This document shows positions 9,915 to 19,344 of a stretch of DNA of 64,000 nt, in pieces. This DNA is from Pseudomonas fluorescens (GTDB lineage: Bacteria > Pseudomonadota > Gammaproteobacteria > Pseudomonadales > Pseudomonadaceae), in the NCBI RefSeq assembly GCF_902497775.2, contig NZ_OZ024668.1, positions 4,882,326 to 4,946,325 of the forward strand. Direction: 5' to 3'. The position numbers were made by a program, and so were the translations under genes. Position 1 is the stretch's first letter, and every line of letters begins with the position of its first letter. A model generated the notes under the pieces. That model did no database searches. It saw only the letters and a list, made by a program, of their open reading frames with translations, and had not been told where the DNA came from.

Positions 9915-11090
9915 ATGCCAACCGTAATTTCCACCGATGTGCTGATCGTCGGCGCCGGGGTCGCAGGCCTCTGGCTCAATGCCCGCCTGCGTCGGCTCGG
10001 CTATTCGACGGTACTGGTGGAGCGCGCCAGCCTCGGTGGCGAGCAGACCCTCAAATCCCAAGGGATCATCCACGGTGGCGCCAAATATGCGCTGCACGGC
10101 GCCCTGACCGGCGCCTCGGAAGCCATCGCCGACATGCCCCGGCGCTGGCGCGAAGCCCTGGCCGGCAATGGCGAGCTGGACCTGACCGGCGTGCGCCTGC
10201 TGTCCGAAGCCCATTACCTGTGGTCCCCCGGCACCCTGGCCGGTAACCTCACCAGCTTCTTTGCCAGCAAGGCAGTGCGCGGCCGGGTTGATCAGGTCAA
10301 AGGCGATCAGTTGCCACCCGCCCTGCAGGACCGCGCGTTCAAGGGCAAGGTCTATCGTTTGGCCGAGTTGGTCGTCGACGTGCCGAGCCTGCTCAACAAG
10401 CTTGCGGAACTGGCCGGCGACAGCCTGCTGGCCGCAGAAACCATCGAGCCCCTGCACGATAATGGCGAGCTGACCGGCCTGCGCGTCGATGGCCGCGAAA
10501 TCCGCGCCCAACGCGTGGTACTCAGCGCGGGTGCCGGCAATGCTGCCTTGCTCCAGGCTCTGGGCCTGAGCCAGCCGGCCATGCAGCGCCGGCCGCTGCA
10601 CATGGTCATGGCCAAGGGCGCCAGCCTCAAACCACTGTACGCCCACTGCCTGGGCGGCGGGCCGAAGCCACGCATCACCGTTACCAGCCACCCGGCCGCT
10701 GATGGTCAGTGGGTCTGGTACCTGGGCGGCGACCTGGCCGAAGCAGAGGGCGTGGCCCGCGAGCCCGACGCGCAGATCGCCGCGGCGAAAAAAGAAGTCG
10801 CCAATCTGCTGCCATGGGTCGACCTGAGCCAGGTGCGCTGGGCAACCGTGCGTATCGACCGCGCTGAGCCTGCGCAATCGGGCCTGGTACGCCCCGACAA
10901 TGCCTTCCTCGCCGAGGAGCAACGTCTGCTGGTGGGTTGGCCGACCAAGCTGGCCCTGGCCCCGGACTTCAGCGACCGGGTGCTGGCCAACCTTGAGCGC
11001 GACGGCATCAAGCCGGCCGGCCAGGCCGCCTTGCCCGGACTGCCGCGGCCGCCCATGGCCCTGCCGGTGTGGGAGCAACTGCTGCCATGA
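9915..11090 (+). CDS. FAD-dependent oxidoreductase (DAO-like)
   Basis: A 391-residue flavoprotein with an N-terminal Rossmann FAD motif (VGAGVAG, Gly13-Gly18) and the overall layout of D-amino-acid oxidase/glycine oxidase-like enzymes. The substrate is unknown. It is the first gene of an apparent three-gene operon. Its stop codon overlaps the start of the aldo/keto reductase in an ATGA junction. A GAGG ribosome site precedes the ATG. Unlike DadA or ThiO it has no neighbour from amino-acid catabolism or thiamine synthesis, so neither assignment is made. Confidence 0.8.
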   Translation: MPTVISTDVLIVGAGVAGLWLNARLRRLGYSTVLVERASLGGEQTLKSQGIIHGGAKYALHGALTGASEAIADMPRRWREALAGNGELDLTGVRLLSEAHYLWSPGTLAGNLTSFFASKAVRGRVDQVKGDQLPPALQDRAFKGKVYRLAELVVDVPSLLNKLAELAGDSLLAAETIEPLHDNGELTGLRVDGREIRAQRVVLSAGAGNAALLQALGLSQPAMQRRPLHMVMAKGASLKPLYAHCLGGGPKPRITVTSHPAADGQWVWYLGGDLAEAEGVAREPDAQIAAAKKEVANLLPWVDLSQVRWATVRIDRAEPAQSGLVRPDNAFLAEEQRLLVGWPTKLALAPDFSDRVLANLERDGIKPAGQAALPGLPRPPMALPVWEQLLP

Positions 11091-11896
11091 GCCTGCCGAC
11101 CCTGCACGACCTGCATCGCCCACTCGGCAGCACCGGCCTGATGGTTTCGCCACTGGGCCTGGGCACGGTCAAGCTCGGCCGCGATCAGGGCGTCAAATAC
11201 CCCAGCGGCTTCACCATTCCTGATGATGACGAAGCCCGGATGCTGCTGGCCCAGGCCCGGGAACTGGGCATCAATCTAATCGATACCGCACCCGCCTATG
11301 GCCGCAGCGAAGAACGCCTCGGCCCGCTGTTGCGTGGCCAGCGTGATCACTGGGTGATCGTCAGCAAGGTCGGTGAAGAGTTCGAGGATGGCCAGTCGCG
11401 CTTCGACTTCAGTGCGGCGCACACGCGCTTTTCCATCGAGCGCAGCCTCACGCGCCTGGAAACCGACTGCATCGACCTGGTGCTGGTGCATTCCGACGGC
11501 AACGACCTGCATATCCTTGAGCACGAAGAGGTCTACCAGGCCCTCGAAGCGCTGAAGCAGGAAGGCAAGATCCGTGGCTTCGGGCTGTCCGGCAAAACTG
11601 CAGCCGGCGGCCTCAAGGCGCTCGAACGCGGCGATTGCGCCATGGTCACCTACAATCTGAACGAGCAGGCTGAACGTCCGGTGATCGATTATGCTGCCGA
11701 CCACGGCAAGGCGATCCTGGTGAAAAAGGCCCTGGCCAGTGGTCACGCATGCCTGAGCCCGGGTGTCGACCCGGTGCGTGCCAGCTTCGAACTGCTGTTC
11801 GCCCACCCCGGCGTCAGCAGTGCTATTGTCGGTACCATCAACCCGCTGCACCTGGCCCATAATGTGGCGACCGTCGCCAACGTTCTGCGCCGCTGA
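11087..11896 (+). CDS. Aldo/keto reductase
   Basis: A 269-residue aldo/keto reductase with the TIM-barrel motifs of the superfamily: GINLIDTAPAYGRSE with catalytic Asp66 and Tyr71, Lys94 (VSKVG), and a VHSD segment supplying the histidine. It should reduce carbonyls with NADPH; the substrate is unknown. The ATG at 11087 is chosen because it overlaps the preceding gene's stop (ATGA), a sign of translational coupling. The open frame could begin six codons earlier, inside the flavoprotein gene. The third operon gene follows 47 bases downstream. Confidence 0.88.
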   Translation: MSLPTLHDLHRPLGSTGLMVSPLGLGTVKLGRDQGVKYPSGFTIPDDDEARMLLAQARELGINLIDTAPAYGRSEERLGPLLRGQRDHWVIVSKVGEEFEDGQSRFDFSAAHTRFSIERSLTRLETDCIDLVLVHSDGNDLHILEHEEVYQALEALKQEGKIRGFGLSGKTAAGGLKALERGDCAMVTYNLNEQAERPVIDYAADHGKAILVKKALASGHACLSPGVDPVRASFELLFAHPGVSSAIVGTINPLHLAHNVATVANVLRR

Positions 11897-11943
11897 CATT
11901 CATGCCGCCGCCGCGGCCGACCCCAACGCAAGAAGGAGCCGAC

Positions 11944-12906
11944 ATGCCGCGAACGCTGATCCGCAAGAACCCAAGCAACTTCAAAACCCTGCCGTTGCAT
12001 GTCGAGGCCAGCCCCGAAGGCCTGGTCTACCAGAGCATCGGCATGCCGCTGAACTTCGCCCAGACCCTGCAACGACGCAAGCCAATCCAGCTCGCCGACA
12101 GCCAGCACTTTGCTGTCGAGTTGGCCAACCTTGGCGTGTCGGTACGGCTGACCCTGCGCTGGCAGAATCGCGATTACTGGGTGCTGGTGCGTCAGCGCCG
12201 CCAGGACCGTGGCGACGTGGTCTTGAAGTTGATCTCCGGCTACGTGCCAGCCCAAGAGCTGAACCTGCCGCTGCATACAGCGATTCAGGAGGTTGCCGAG
12301 GAATGCCTGCTGGAAACCCCGGAAGGCTGGCTGGGCGGGCGCTTCAACGATACCTGGCTACCGGCCCCCTACGCTGACGCCCTGCACTACCGCGAAGCCC
12401 TGCCGTTTGTCCTGACCCCGCAATCCGGCGCCGCACGCCCGGTGCGCTGCGCCAACCTGCAGCTACTGGAGCGGCCGCGTGCCTACGTGCATTTGCCCAC
12501 CGCCTCGCTGCAACTGATCTACGACCTGTGCCTGCAAGTGCCGCGCGAGGCCAAATCACTGAGCCTGTTTCATGTCGATGAGCGCCTTGAAGGCGACCAG
12601 TTGGTGGCCCGTCTCAACCGCAAGCGTCCCGACCTTTACCTGATGCCGCTGGAAGACGGCCAGCCACGCGCCGAGCTCTATACCCTGAGCAAGGATCGCC
12701 TGGTACCGGCCACCACCCGCGGGCTTTACCTGGCCGAAAGCTTCGCCCGGCAGGAAGGATGGCTGGTCAGGGATGAGCGGATTCGCTGGAAAGACTGGGT
12801 CAGGCAGCAAGGCCTGACGCCCGCGAAGCCGGACAGCGGCTTGAAGCGGCTGACCGGCAGGGCGCGGGAGTTGTTGCAGATGGCGCGTGGCGGATTGCGC
12901 AAGTAG
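11944..12906 (+). CDS. Uncharacterised Nudix-like protein
   Basis: A 320-residue soluble protein. Such proteins are often labelled metal ABC transporter ATPase in Pseudomonas genomes, but no Walker A, signature or Walker B motif is visible. Instead residues 99-123 resemble a Nudix box: Gly99, Glu105, then QEVAEECLL (115-123) in place of REUxEExGU, with nine rather than seven residues after Glu105. The preceding hydrophobic strands fit a Nudix beta-sheet. The ATG at 11944 has an AAGGAG ribosome site and is preferred over the frame's earlier start. It is the last gene of the FAD oxidoreductase/aldo-keto reductase operon. Function is unknown. Confidence 0.7.
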   Translation: MPRTLIRKNPSNFKTLPLHVEASPEGLVYQSIGMPLNFAQTLQRRKPIQLADSQHFAVELANLGVSVRLTLRWQNRDYWVLVRQRRQDRGDVVLKLISGYVPAQELNLPLHTAIQEVAEECLLETPEGWLGGRFNDTWLPAPYADALHYREALPFVLTPQSGAARPVRCANLQLLERPRAYVHLPTASLQLIYDLCLQVPREAKSLSLFHVDERLEGDQLVARLNRKRPDLYLMPLEDGQPRAELYTLSKDRLVPATTRGLYLAESFARQEGWLVRDERIRWKDWVRQQGLTPAKPDSGLKRLTGRARELLQMARGGLRK

Positions 12907-12911
12907 AACCG

Positions 12912-12936
12912 ATCACGGGGCGACTTGCCCCGCGAT
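12912..12936. terminator. Hairpin between convergent genes
   Basis: The 33-base gap between the Nudix-like gene and hldE holds a short hairpin, CGGGGC-gactt-GCCCCG, which also resembles the tip of the REP family. It could end transcription from both sides, although neither side has a strong T-tract. Confidence 0.5.
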
Positions 12937-12939
12937 GCT

Positions 12940-14361
12940 TCAGTTCTTGCGGATCTTCTCGACAATGGCGGTGGTCGAGCTGTTTTCCACCAGGCCCAGC
13001 ACCTTCACGGTGCCGCCGTAGGCCTTGACGATGTCGGCGCCAACTACCTGGTCGATACCGTAGTCTCCGCCCTTGACCAACACATCCGGCTTGACCTGGC
13101 TCAGCAGGTTTTCCGGGGTACCTTCAGGGAAGCTGATGACCCAGTCCACGGCGCCGAGGCCAGCCAGCACGGCCATGCGCCGGTCAACACTGTTGATCGG
13201 CCGGCCCGGGCCTTTCAGGCGGCTGACCGAGGCGTCGTCGTTGACCGCGACGATCAGGCGATCGCCCTGGGCTCGGGCCTGCTCGAGGTAGGTCACGTGA
13301 CCGGCATGCAGAATGTCGAAGCAACCGTTGGTGAAGACAATCTTCTCGTTGTGCGCGCGGGCATCGTCGATGGCCAGCAGCAACTGGTCGAGGCTCAGCA
13401 CGCCACGCTCGGAACCTTCTTCGCGCTGGATGGCACGGCGCAGCTCAGGGGCGCTGATGGCGGCGGTACCCAGCTTGCCGACCACGATACCGGCGGCAAG
13501 ATTTGCCAGACCTACGGCATGCGGCAGCTCTTCGCCGGCAGCGATGGCCGCGGCCAGGGTCGAGATCACTGTATCGCCAGCACCGGTCACGTCGAACACT
13601 TCACGGGCACGGGCTGGCAGGTGCAAGGCCGGGTGATCAGGACGCAGCAGCGTCATGCCGTGTTCGCCACGGGTCACCAGCAAGGCGCCCAGTTCCAGCT
13701 CGCTCATCAACTGAGCGCCCTTGGCCACCAGCTCGGCCTCGTCGGCACAACGGCCAACGATTGTTTCGAATTCGCTGAGGTTCGGGGTGATCAGGCTGGC
13801 GCCACGATAGATCGAGAAATCCTTGCCCTTGGGGTCGGCCAGCACCGGAATGCCCTTGGCCCGGGCCGCCTGGATCAGGCTCTGGTGGTTTTTCAATGCC
13901 CCCTTGCCATAGTCCGACAGCACCAGCACCTTGACGCCATCGAGCAACGCATCGACCTCGGCGCCCAGGGACAGCGGGTCGGTGGCAAAGGGCTCTTCAA
14001 AGTCGATACGCAGCAACTGCTGGTGACGGCTCATGACCCGCAACTTGACGATGGTCGGCTGGTGAGCAATACGCTGGAAGATCGAGCGTACACCAGCAGC
14101 CTGCAAGCTGTTGGCAAGGCTGTCGGCAGCCTCGTCCTGACCGGTCACGCCAACCAGCGCTGCCGGCGCGCCCAGAGCGGCGATGTTCAAGGCCACGTTG
14201 GCAGCACCGCCGGGACGGTCCTCGATCTGTTCGACCTTGACCACCGGCACCGGCGCTTCAGGTGAAATCCGTGAGGTACCGCCATGCCAATAGCGGTCGA
14301 GCATGACATCGCCCACCACCAGTACCGGGGCTTGATCGAAACGCGGCATGGACAACTTCAT
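12940..14361 (-). CDS. hldE: Bifunctional heptose kinase/adenylyltransferase HldE
   Basis: A 473-residue two-domain enzyme of ADP-L-glycero-D-manno-heptose synthesis, needed for the LPS inner core. The N-terminal PfkB/ribokinase domain (about 1-320) phosphorylates heptose 7-phosphate at position 1 and contains the GAGDT nucleotide-binding motif. The C-terminal domain (about 340-473) is the adenylyltransferase, with [13 protein letters not shown] carrying the HxGH motif. The ATG at 14361 is used; a TTG two codons earlier is less likely. It follows msbA on the same strand after 130 bases that include a GC hairpin. Confidence 0.97.
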   Translation of the reverse strand: MKLSMPRFDQAPVLVVGDVMLDRYWHGGTSRISPEAPVPVVKVEQIEDRPGGAANVALNIAALGAPAALVGVTGQDEAADSLANSLQAAGVRSIFQRIAHQPTIVKLRVMSRHQQLLRIDFEEPFATDPLSLGAEVDALLDGVKVLVLSDYGKGALKNHQSLIQAARAKGIPVLADPKGKDFSIYRGASLITPNLSEFETIVGRCADEAELVAKGAQLMSELELGALLVTRGEHGMTLLRPDHPALHLPARAREVFDVTGAGDTVISTLAAAIAAGEELPHAVGLANLAAGIVVGKLGTAAISAPELRRAIQREEGSERGVLSLDQLLLAIDDARAHNEKIVFTNGCFDILHAGHVTYLEQARAQGDRLIVAVNDDASVSRLKGPGRPINSVDRRMAVLAGLGAVDWVISFPEGTPENLLSQVKPDVLVKGGDYGIDQVVGADIVKAYGGTVKVLGLVENSSTTAIVEKIRKN

Positions 14362-14462
14362 GGGCAACCCATATACAAAATAATTAACAGGGGCAGGATA
14401 TTAGCACAGGCAAAGCGAAGGCTTGTTTACCGCCTTGTTGCGAGGCTTTCCAGGGAAAGGCA

Positions 14463-14484
14463 ACCGGGGCCAACAAGCCCCGGT
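14463..14484 (-). terminator. GC hairpin downstream of msbA
   Basis: ACCGGGGC and GCCCCGGT (14463-14470 and 14477-14484) form an 8-bp stem with a 6-base loop, 10 bases after the msbA stop. There is no clear T-tract, so it may stabilise the msbA 3' end or only partly stop read-through into hldE. Confidence 0.5.
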
Positions 14485-14493
14485 GCGGGTGGA

Positions 14494-16302
14494 TCAGGTG
14501 ATGTCGACCTTGGCCGGCTCATCCAGCCCCATGGCATGCAGCCTGGCGTAGTAGCCATTGGCAGCCAGCAACTCGGCGTGAGTACCACGCTCGACCAGCT
14601 TGCCCTGGTCCATCACCAGGATCATGTCGGCCTTCTCGATGGTCGACAGACGGTGGGCGATCACCAGGGTGGTGCGACCTTTCATCACATGATCCAGGGC
14701 GGCCTGGATGTGCCGCTCGGACTCGGTATCGAGGGCCGAAGTGGCCTCATCGAGAATCAGCAACGGCGCATTCTTGAGCAGCGCCCGGGCAATCGCCAAA
14801 CGCTGGCGCTGGCCGCCAGACAACAGCACGCCGTTTTCACCGACCTGGGTATCGAAGCCCTTGGGCAACTGGTCGACGAATTCCTTGGCATAGGCATCGG
14901 CGGCGGCGGCCTCGATTTCGGCTCGTGGCGCCCCGGCCAGATCGCCATAGGCGATGTTGTTGGCCACGGTATCGTTGAACAGCGTTACATGCTGGGTCAC
15001 CTGGGCGACGTGCTTGCGCAGGTTGCGCAGCCGGTAGTTTTCAATCTCCACGCCATCGAGCAGGATCTGCCCCTGGTCGTGGTGGTAGAAACGCGGGATC
15101 AACCCCGCCAGGGTCGACTTGCCACTGCCCGAACGGCCCACCAGGGCGATCATCTGCCCGGGTTCGGCGGTGAAGGAAATATCGGTCAGGACCTGACGTT
15201 CGGTACCCGGATAGGTGAAGCTCAGGTTGCGGACCTCAAGGCGACCCACTACACGGTCGAGTTCAACAGTGCCGCTGTCGACTTCTGGCGCCTCGTCCAG
15301 TTGCTCGAAAATGCTTTCGGCTCCGGCCAGGCCCTTTTGAATGGTCGAACTGACTTCCGACAACTGGCGAATCGGTTTGGGCAGCAGACCCGCCGCGGTG
15401 ATATAGGCAACCAGGTCACCTGCCGTGGCATCACCTCGCAGGAACAACACCAGGAACATCAGCGCGGCCATGGCGGTATAGATCACCAGCTGCAACATCG
15501 GCGTGTAGACCGCGCCGGTCTTGGTCATGCGCAGCTGCTTGTCGGTGTTGCTCTGGCTGGCATTGGCAAAGCGCTGTTGCTCATAGCTTTCGCCACCGAA
15601 GCTGCGCACGACCCGGTAGCCCTGGATAGTCTCGGAAGCGACGTGGGTAACGTCACCCATGGCCACCTGGATCTTCTTGCTCTGCTTACGGAATTTCTTG
15701 CTCGCCGTACCGACCATCACCGCAATGATCGGCAGGATTGCCAGCATCACCAGGGTCAACTTCCAGTTCATCCACAGCAGGTAGACAAACAGGAAGACCA
15801 CGGTCAGACCTTCACGTATCACCACCTTGATTGCATCGGTTGCCGCGCCGGTGACCATGGTCACGTTGAAGGTGATGCGTGAAATCAGGTGACCGGAGTT
15901 GTGGTTGTCGAAGTAACGGTTAGGCAGCACCAACAGCTTGTTGAACAACTCGACCCGCAGGTCGTGCACCAGGCCCAGGGAAACCTTGGCCAGGAAGTAG
16001 TTGCCCAGGAACGAGCCGAGGCCCTGCCAGGCGGCGATCAGCACGATCAGCAGCGGCACCGCCTGCAGCAACTGCAGGTCCTTGAGATACGGCACGTTGG
16101 GGAACAACACCGCCTGGGGATTGCTCAAGCCATCGACGAAATACTTGAGAATCCCGGCCAGCATTGGCTGGGTCGAAGCAAAGATCACAAAGCCGAGGAT
16201 ACTCAGCATAAAAATGCCGATGTACGGCTTCACATAGCTCAGCAGCCGGAAGTAGATTTTCAGGCTGGAGCTCTGCTCCGCCTCTCGCGGTGTTTCGGCC
16301 AT
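14494..16302 (-). CDS. msbA: Lipid A flippase MsbA
   Basis: A 602-residue half-size ABC exporter that works as a homodimer to flip lipid A-core across the inner membrane. The N-terminal half has six transmembrane helices (about 25-330). The C-terminal nucleotide-binding domain shows Walker A GRSGSGKST, the signature LSGGQRQR and Walker B LLILDEATSALD. Length and domain order are typical. It starts 15 bases after the O-antigen-ligase-like gene stops, so the two are probably cotranscribed, and hldE lies downstream. This places core synthesis and export in one unit. Confidence 0.96.
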   Translation of the reverse strand: MAETPREAEQSSSLKIYFRLLSYVKPYIGIFMLSILGFVIFASTQPMLAGILKYFVDGLSNPQAVLFPNVPYLKDLQLLQAVPLLIVLIAAWQGLGSFLGNYFLAKVSLGLVHDLRVELFNKLLVLPNRYFDNHNSGHLISRITFNVTMVTGAATDAIKVVIREGLTVVFLFVYLLWMNWKLTLVMLAILPIIAVMVGTASKKFRKQSKKIQVAMGDVTHVASETIQGYRVVRSFGGESYEQQRFANASQSNTDKQLRMTKTGAVYTPMLQLVIYTAMAALMFLVLFLRGDATAGDLVAYITAAGLLPKPIRQLSEVSSTIQKGLAGAESIFEQLDEAPEVDSGTVELDRVVGRLEVRNLSFTYPGTERQVLTDISFTAEPGQMIALVGRSGSGKSTLAGLIPRFYHHDQGQILLDGVEIENYRLRNLRKHVAQVTQHVTLFNDTVANNIAYGDLAGAPRAEIEAAAADAYAKEFVDQLPKGFDTQVGENGVLLSGGQRQRLAIARALLKNAPLLILDEATSALDTESERHIQAALDHVMKGRTTLVIAHRLSTIEKADMILVMDQGKLVERGTHAELLAANGYYARLHAMGLDEPAKVDIT

Positions 16303-16317
16303 CGTCGAGCTCGCTGT

Positions 16318-17490
16318 TCAGATAGAACCAGAAATTTTATCACAGCCTGGAGCCCGGACACGTACCCAGACCAGGACAGTGGCCAGACCGACCGGCAGCC
16401 AGCTGATGAACCACTCGGCACGCGGGGTACCCGTCAGACTTGCGGCGTCGAATTGCATTGCGAGGGTCGAAAACAGCCACAGCCCCATCAGGCCCTTGCC
16501 AAAGGTAGTCCCGCGTGCGCGCCAGATTTCGTGCAACACACACACCCACACAGCCAACCACAGCAACATGCCCGGAATACCGATCTCGATGGCAATATGG
16601 GAAAACATATTATGCGTGTGGTCGAACTGCTGCCCCGCCGCCGCTACCTGATAGAACGCCCCCAGGCCAAGCCCCAACCAGGGATGCTCTGTAATCATCT
16701 GCAAACTGGCCTGGAAGATTTCCGGACGGAAGGACGATCCACGCTGCATGATCATTGAATACATCACAATGAATCCGATGATCGCTGCGACCACCGTGGC
16801 AGCCGAAATCAGGCAACTACGACGGTCCCGACACCACAACGGCATGGCGACCAGCGATATCAACAACCCCAAGGCTGCTCCGCGACTCTGGCACAGAATC
16901 AGAAATGCCCCCAGCAACAGCAGCGCGCTTCCCCAGAGCACCTGGACCCAGCGCTGCTGAGGTGGCCAATGGAGCATCCAGACTACGGCTGCGGCGATGA
17001 CATAAGCGCCAAGAATTGGATGCGAAATCTCACCTATACCCCATAATCTGGCGCCCCATGGCTTATCCAGAACCCCGTAGTAATAGATGATGGAGTAAAG
17101 CGCTGCCACTCCTAGCCCTATGCCTCCCCATACCATCAGCTGCATCACGCGCTGTACGCCAAGACTGGCCAGGAGAGGGAAGAACAGCAGAAAAACGGCA
17201 ATGTAGAACAGACGCTTGAACTCACGCCCGAGATCATCCGCGGCCGACCAGGACAGGCTCAATGCAGCCCAGCACAATAGCAGACAGACGGACAGGCATA
17301 ACCAACGTTGAACGCTCCACACTTGCGTGTACATCTCACGTGCAGACCAGAACAACACCAATGTCGGCAACCAGAGAAAGAGGATCAGGCCTTGCTGATA
17401 GATTTTGTTGCTCGGCGCCAAGGCAATTGCCACCAGAAACCATAAAAAACCGACCGTCAGCCAAACCTGCGCCCAGCGCCTTGCATACAT
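16318..17490 (-). CDS. waaL: O-antigen ligase-like membrane protein
   Basis: A polytopic membrane protein of about 390 residues with some ten or more hydrophobic segments. A large periplasmic loop near the C-terminal third contains the Wzy_C/WaaL signature region (FDHTHNMFSHIAIEIGIPG). WaaL joins O-antigen to lipid A-core in the periplasm, and the position beside msbA matches waaL (PA4999). The family also includes polymerases, so the exact reaction is inferred. The start is uncertain: ATG codons occur at 17505, 17493 and 17490; the last has GGAG seven bases ahead. It looks less GC-biased than the flanking hldE and msbA. Confidence 0.75.
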   Translation of the reverse strand: MYARRWAQVWLTVGFLWFLVAIALAPSNKIYQQGLILFLWLPTLVLFWSAREMYTQVWSVQRWLCLSVCLLLCWAALSLSWSAADDLGREFKRLFYIAVFLLFFPLLASLGVQRVMQLMVWGGIGLGVAALYSIIYYYGVLDKPWGARLWGIGEISHPILGAYVIAAAVVWMLHWPPQQRWVQVLWGSALLLLGAFLILCQSRGAALGLLISLVAMPLWCRDRRSCLISAATVVAAIIGFIVMYSMIMQRGSSFRPEIFQASLQMITEHPWLGLGLGAFYQVAAAGQQFDHTHNMFSHIAIEIGIPGMLLWLAVWVCVLHEIWRARGTTFGKGLMGLWLFSTLAMQFDAASLTGTPRAEWFISWLPVGLATVLVWVRVRAPGCDKISGSI

Positions 17491-17593
17491 CATGCTTCTC
17501 CCCATCCATTCACTAACATCACCATGGTGCATCCTTGAACTTTTCGGCATTATTGCCGGTCATTTTGCTTGCCCGATGACAAGGCCCTTACCC

Positions 17594-18196
17594 ATGCAAT
17601 GTTCCCGGCTCCCCCAGGTCGACTTCAATCAGCTGATACTCGGCGCCCAGATCCTGGAGGCCGACAGCTACGGCGCTAAAGTCTACCTGTTAACAGACGG
17701 CAATATCCTCAAGCTGTTCAGGCGCAAGCGGTTAATTTCATCTGCGCTGCTGCGACCTTACTCGAGACGCTTTATCGACAACGCGGTGATGCTAAAGAAA
17801 AAGGGAATTCCTACGCTTGAAGTGCTGGAGTACTACAAGCTGGACGCACCAGGAATGACTGCGGTGCTGTACCGCCCACTGCCAGGCAAAACCTTGAGCC
17901 AACAGTCCCGCGAACCCGGCTTCAGCTGGCAGGAGCGTCTGCCGGAACTCATAGGACTGGTGCGCCATCTGCATCAGTCAGGCATTTACTTCCGCTCTCT
18001 GCACCTTGGCAACATCGTTGTCACACCGGACCAGCAACTTGGCTTGATCGACGTCGCCGACATGCGTTTCCTGCGGGCGCCTTTGTCCAGCCGAATGATC
18101 AGGCGCAATGTGCAACATTTTGCCCGGTACATAGCCCGGGAGCAGTTGGCGGACAAATTCCCCCTGGCTGACCTGGAGCGCGCATTGCTGCCGTAG
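17594..18196 (+). CDS. Kinase-like protein of the LPS locus (InaA/Kdo-kinase type)
   Basis: A 200-residue protein with a shortened protein-kinase-like fold, corresponding by position to PA4998 in P. aeruginosa. The nucleotide-binding lysine (Lys40), the catalytic-loop asparagine (Asn140) and the metal-binding aspartate (Asp153, LIDVAD) can be placed. The HRD segment reads FRS (133-135), so the catalytic aspartate appears to be serine. It may be a pseudokinase or use an altered mechanism. It is the only plus-strand gene within the LPS block, divergent from the ligase gene and convergent with a glycosyltransferase. ATG at 17594 has AAGG upstream; ATG at 17576 is an alternative. Confidence 0.7.
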   Translation: MQCSRLPQVDFNQLILGAQILEADSYGAKVYLLTDGNILKLFRRKRLISSALLRPYSRRFIDNAVMLKKKGIPTLEVLEYYKLDAPGMTAVLYRPLPGKTLSQQSREPGFSWQERLPELIGLVRHLHQSGIYFRSLHLGNIVVTPDQQLGLIDVADMRFLRAPLSSRMIRRNVQHFARYIAREQLADKFPLADLERALLP

Positions 18197-18201
18197 GAGG
18201 C

Positions 18202-19296
18202 TCAGCGCTTGCCCAGCAGCGCCCTTGAAGTCTGGCTGAAGCGTTGCCAGGCCTCATCGGGCTGCAAGGCCTGGTATTGAGCGCGGGCAACTGCGCTTGC
18301 CTCAAGACCCACGCAGGCGGTGATTGCGTCGCTCCAGGCGGCCACATCACCCGCCGGCGCATAACGGCCCGCACTTCCCAATTGCTCGCGGAAAACTGCC
18401 AGTTCACTACACAAGACTGGCACATCGGCCATTACCGCCTCTTGCAGAACCAGACCCAGACCTTCGGAATGCGAAGGAATCAATAGCCAGTCAAACGCCC
18501 TGTAGAGCTTTTCCAGCCCGACGCAATGCCCTGGCAAAGAGACTTTCTGAGCCAGGCCCAGCGCCTGGACCCGAGCTTGCAACTGTGAGCGCAAGTTGCC
18601 CTCCCCCAGAATCACCAGGCGCAGATCGGCCTGCTGCCGGGCAACCTGGGCGAAGGCATCGAGCAAGTAGTCAAAGCCCTTGCTATCGACCAGCCGGCCG
18701 ACTGCGCCCAGGACACGAACGCCATGCTCGGTGAGCCCCATCGCCTGTCGCGCTTGTTGTCGATCAAGCAAGCCGCAGCGGAAACCATCAGGCTCAAGTG
18801 CAGTACGCAACACCTGCACCGGCACCCCGAGGTCCTGCTGCAAAGCGTTGGCGAGGGTTTGTGAAACGGCGACAACCGTCAAGCGGGAGGCGGGGAAGGT
18901 GCGCAACAAGGCGATATCGGCCCGACGCAAACGGGTCTTGCCATGAAACACGACCGTTGCACGAAGATCCGGCATGACCTTGAGCACCGGCAGTATCAAA
19001 CGCGAGACGCCCAGCCCGTCAATCAACAGAACCTGGGCGTTGACCTGCTCCAGTGCGTCGCGAAACCGCCTGCCCAGCCACGGACGCAGTGCTCGCCAGA
19101 CATGCCTCCCCTTGAGCAGGCGATGAGACAGATGCCACTCGCGCGTCGATCCGCTGCCATAGCACGCGCCCTGCCCTTGCAACAGCCAACTGCTGACTTC
19201 TGCCCCAGGCTCGGCCTGGGATAGTATCTGCTGATGCACCTTGTGCACCGAAACATACGGCGAACCGCCAGCCCACATGATGTTGACGATACTCAC
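18202..19296 (-). CDS. Glycosyltransferase family 4 protein
   Basis: A 364-residue GT-B glycosyltransferase. The C-terminal domain carries the GT4 acceptor and donor-site pattern (VLGAVGRLVDSKGFDYLLDA, then HSEGLGLVLQEA with the E-x7-E pair). It probably adds a sugar to the LPS outer core or to a surface polysaccharide; donor and acceptor are unknown. The start is GTG at 19296, which begins the expected first beta strand (VNIMWAGGSP); an ATG six codons later would remove part of it. It lies downstream of a GT2 gene on the same strand and converges on the kinase-like gene with a 5-base gap. Confidence 0.8.
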   Translation of the reverse strand: MSIVNIMWAGGSPYVSVHKVHQQILSQAEPGAEVSSWLLQGQGACYGSGSTREWHLSHRLLKGRHVWRALRPWLGRRFRDALEQVNAQVLLIDGLGVSRLILPVLKVMPDLRATVVFHGKTRLRRADIALLRTFPASRLTVVAVSQTLANALQQDLGVPVQVLRTALEPDGFRCGLLDRQQARQAMGLTEHGVRVLGAVGRLVDSKGFDYLLDAFAQVARQQADLRLVILGEGNLRSQLQARVQALGLAQKVSLPGHCVGLEKLYRAFDWLLIPSHSEGLGLVLQEAVMADVPVLCSELAVFREQLGSAGRYAPAGDVAAWSDAITACVGLEASAVARAQYQALQPDEAWQRFSQTSRALLGKR

Positions 19297-19344
19297 AGGG
19301 AGACACCCCCTGTATCGGACTGGAACCCCGTCAAAACGGCAGAA

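Noticed and set aside
11944..12906. Metal ABC transporter ATPase
   Set aside because: No Walker A, LSGGQ or Walker B motif is present, so the common label is not supported.
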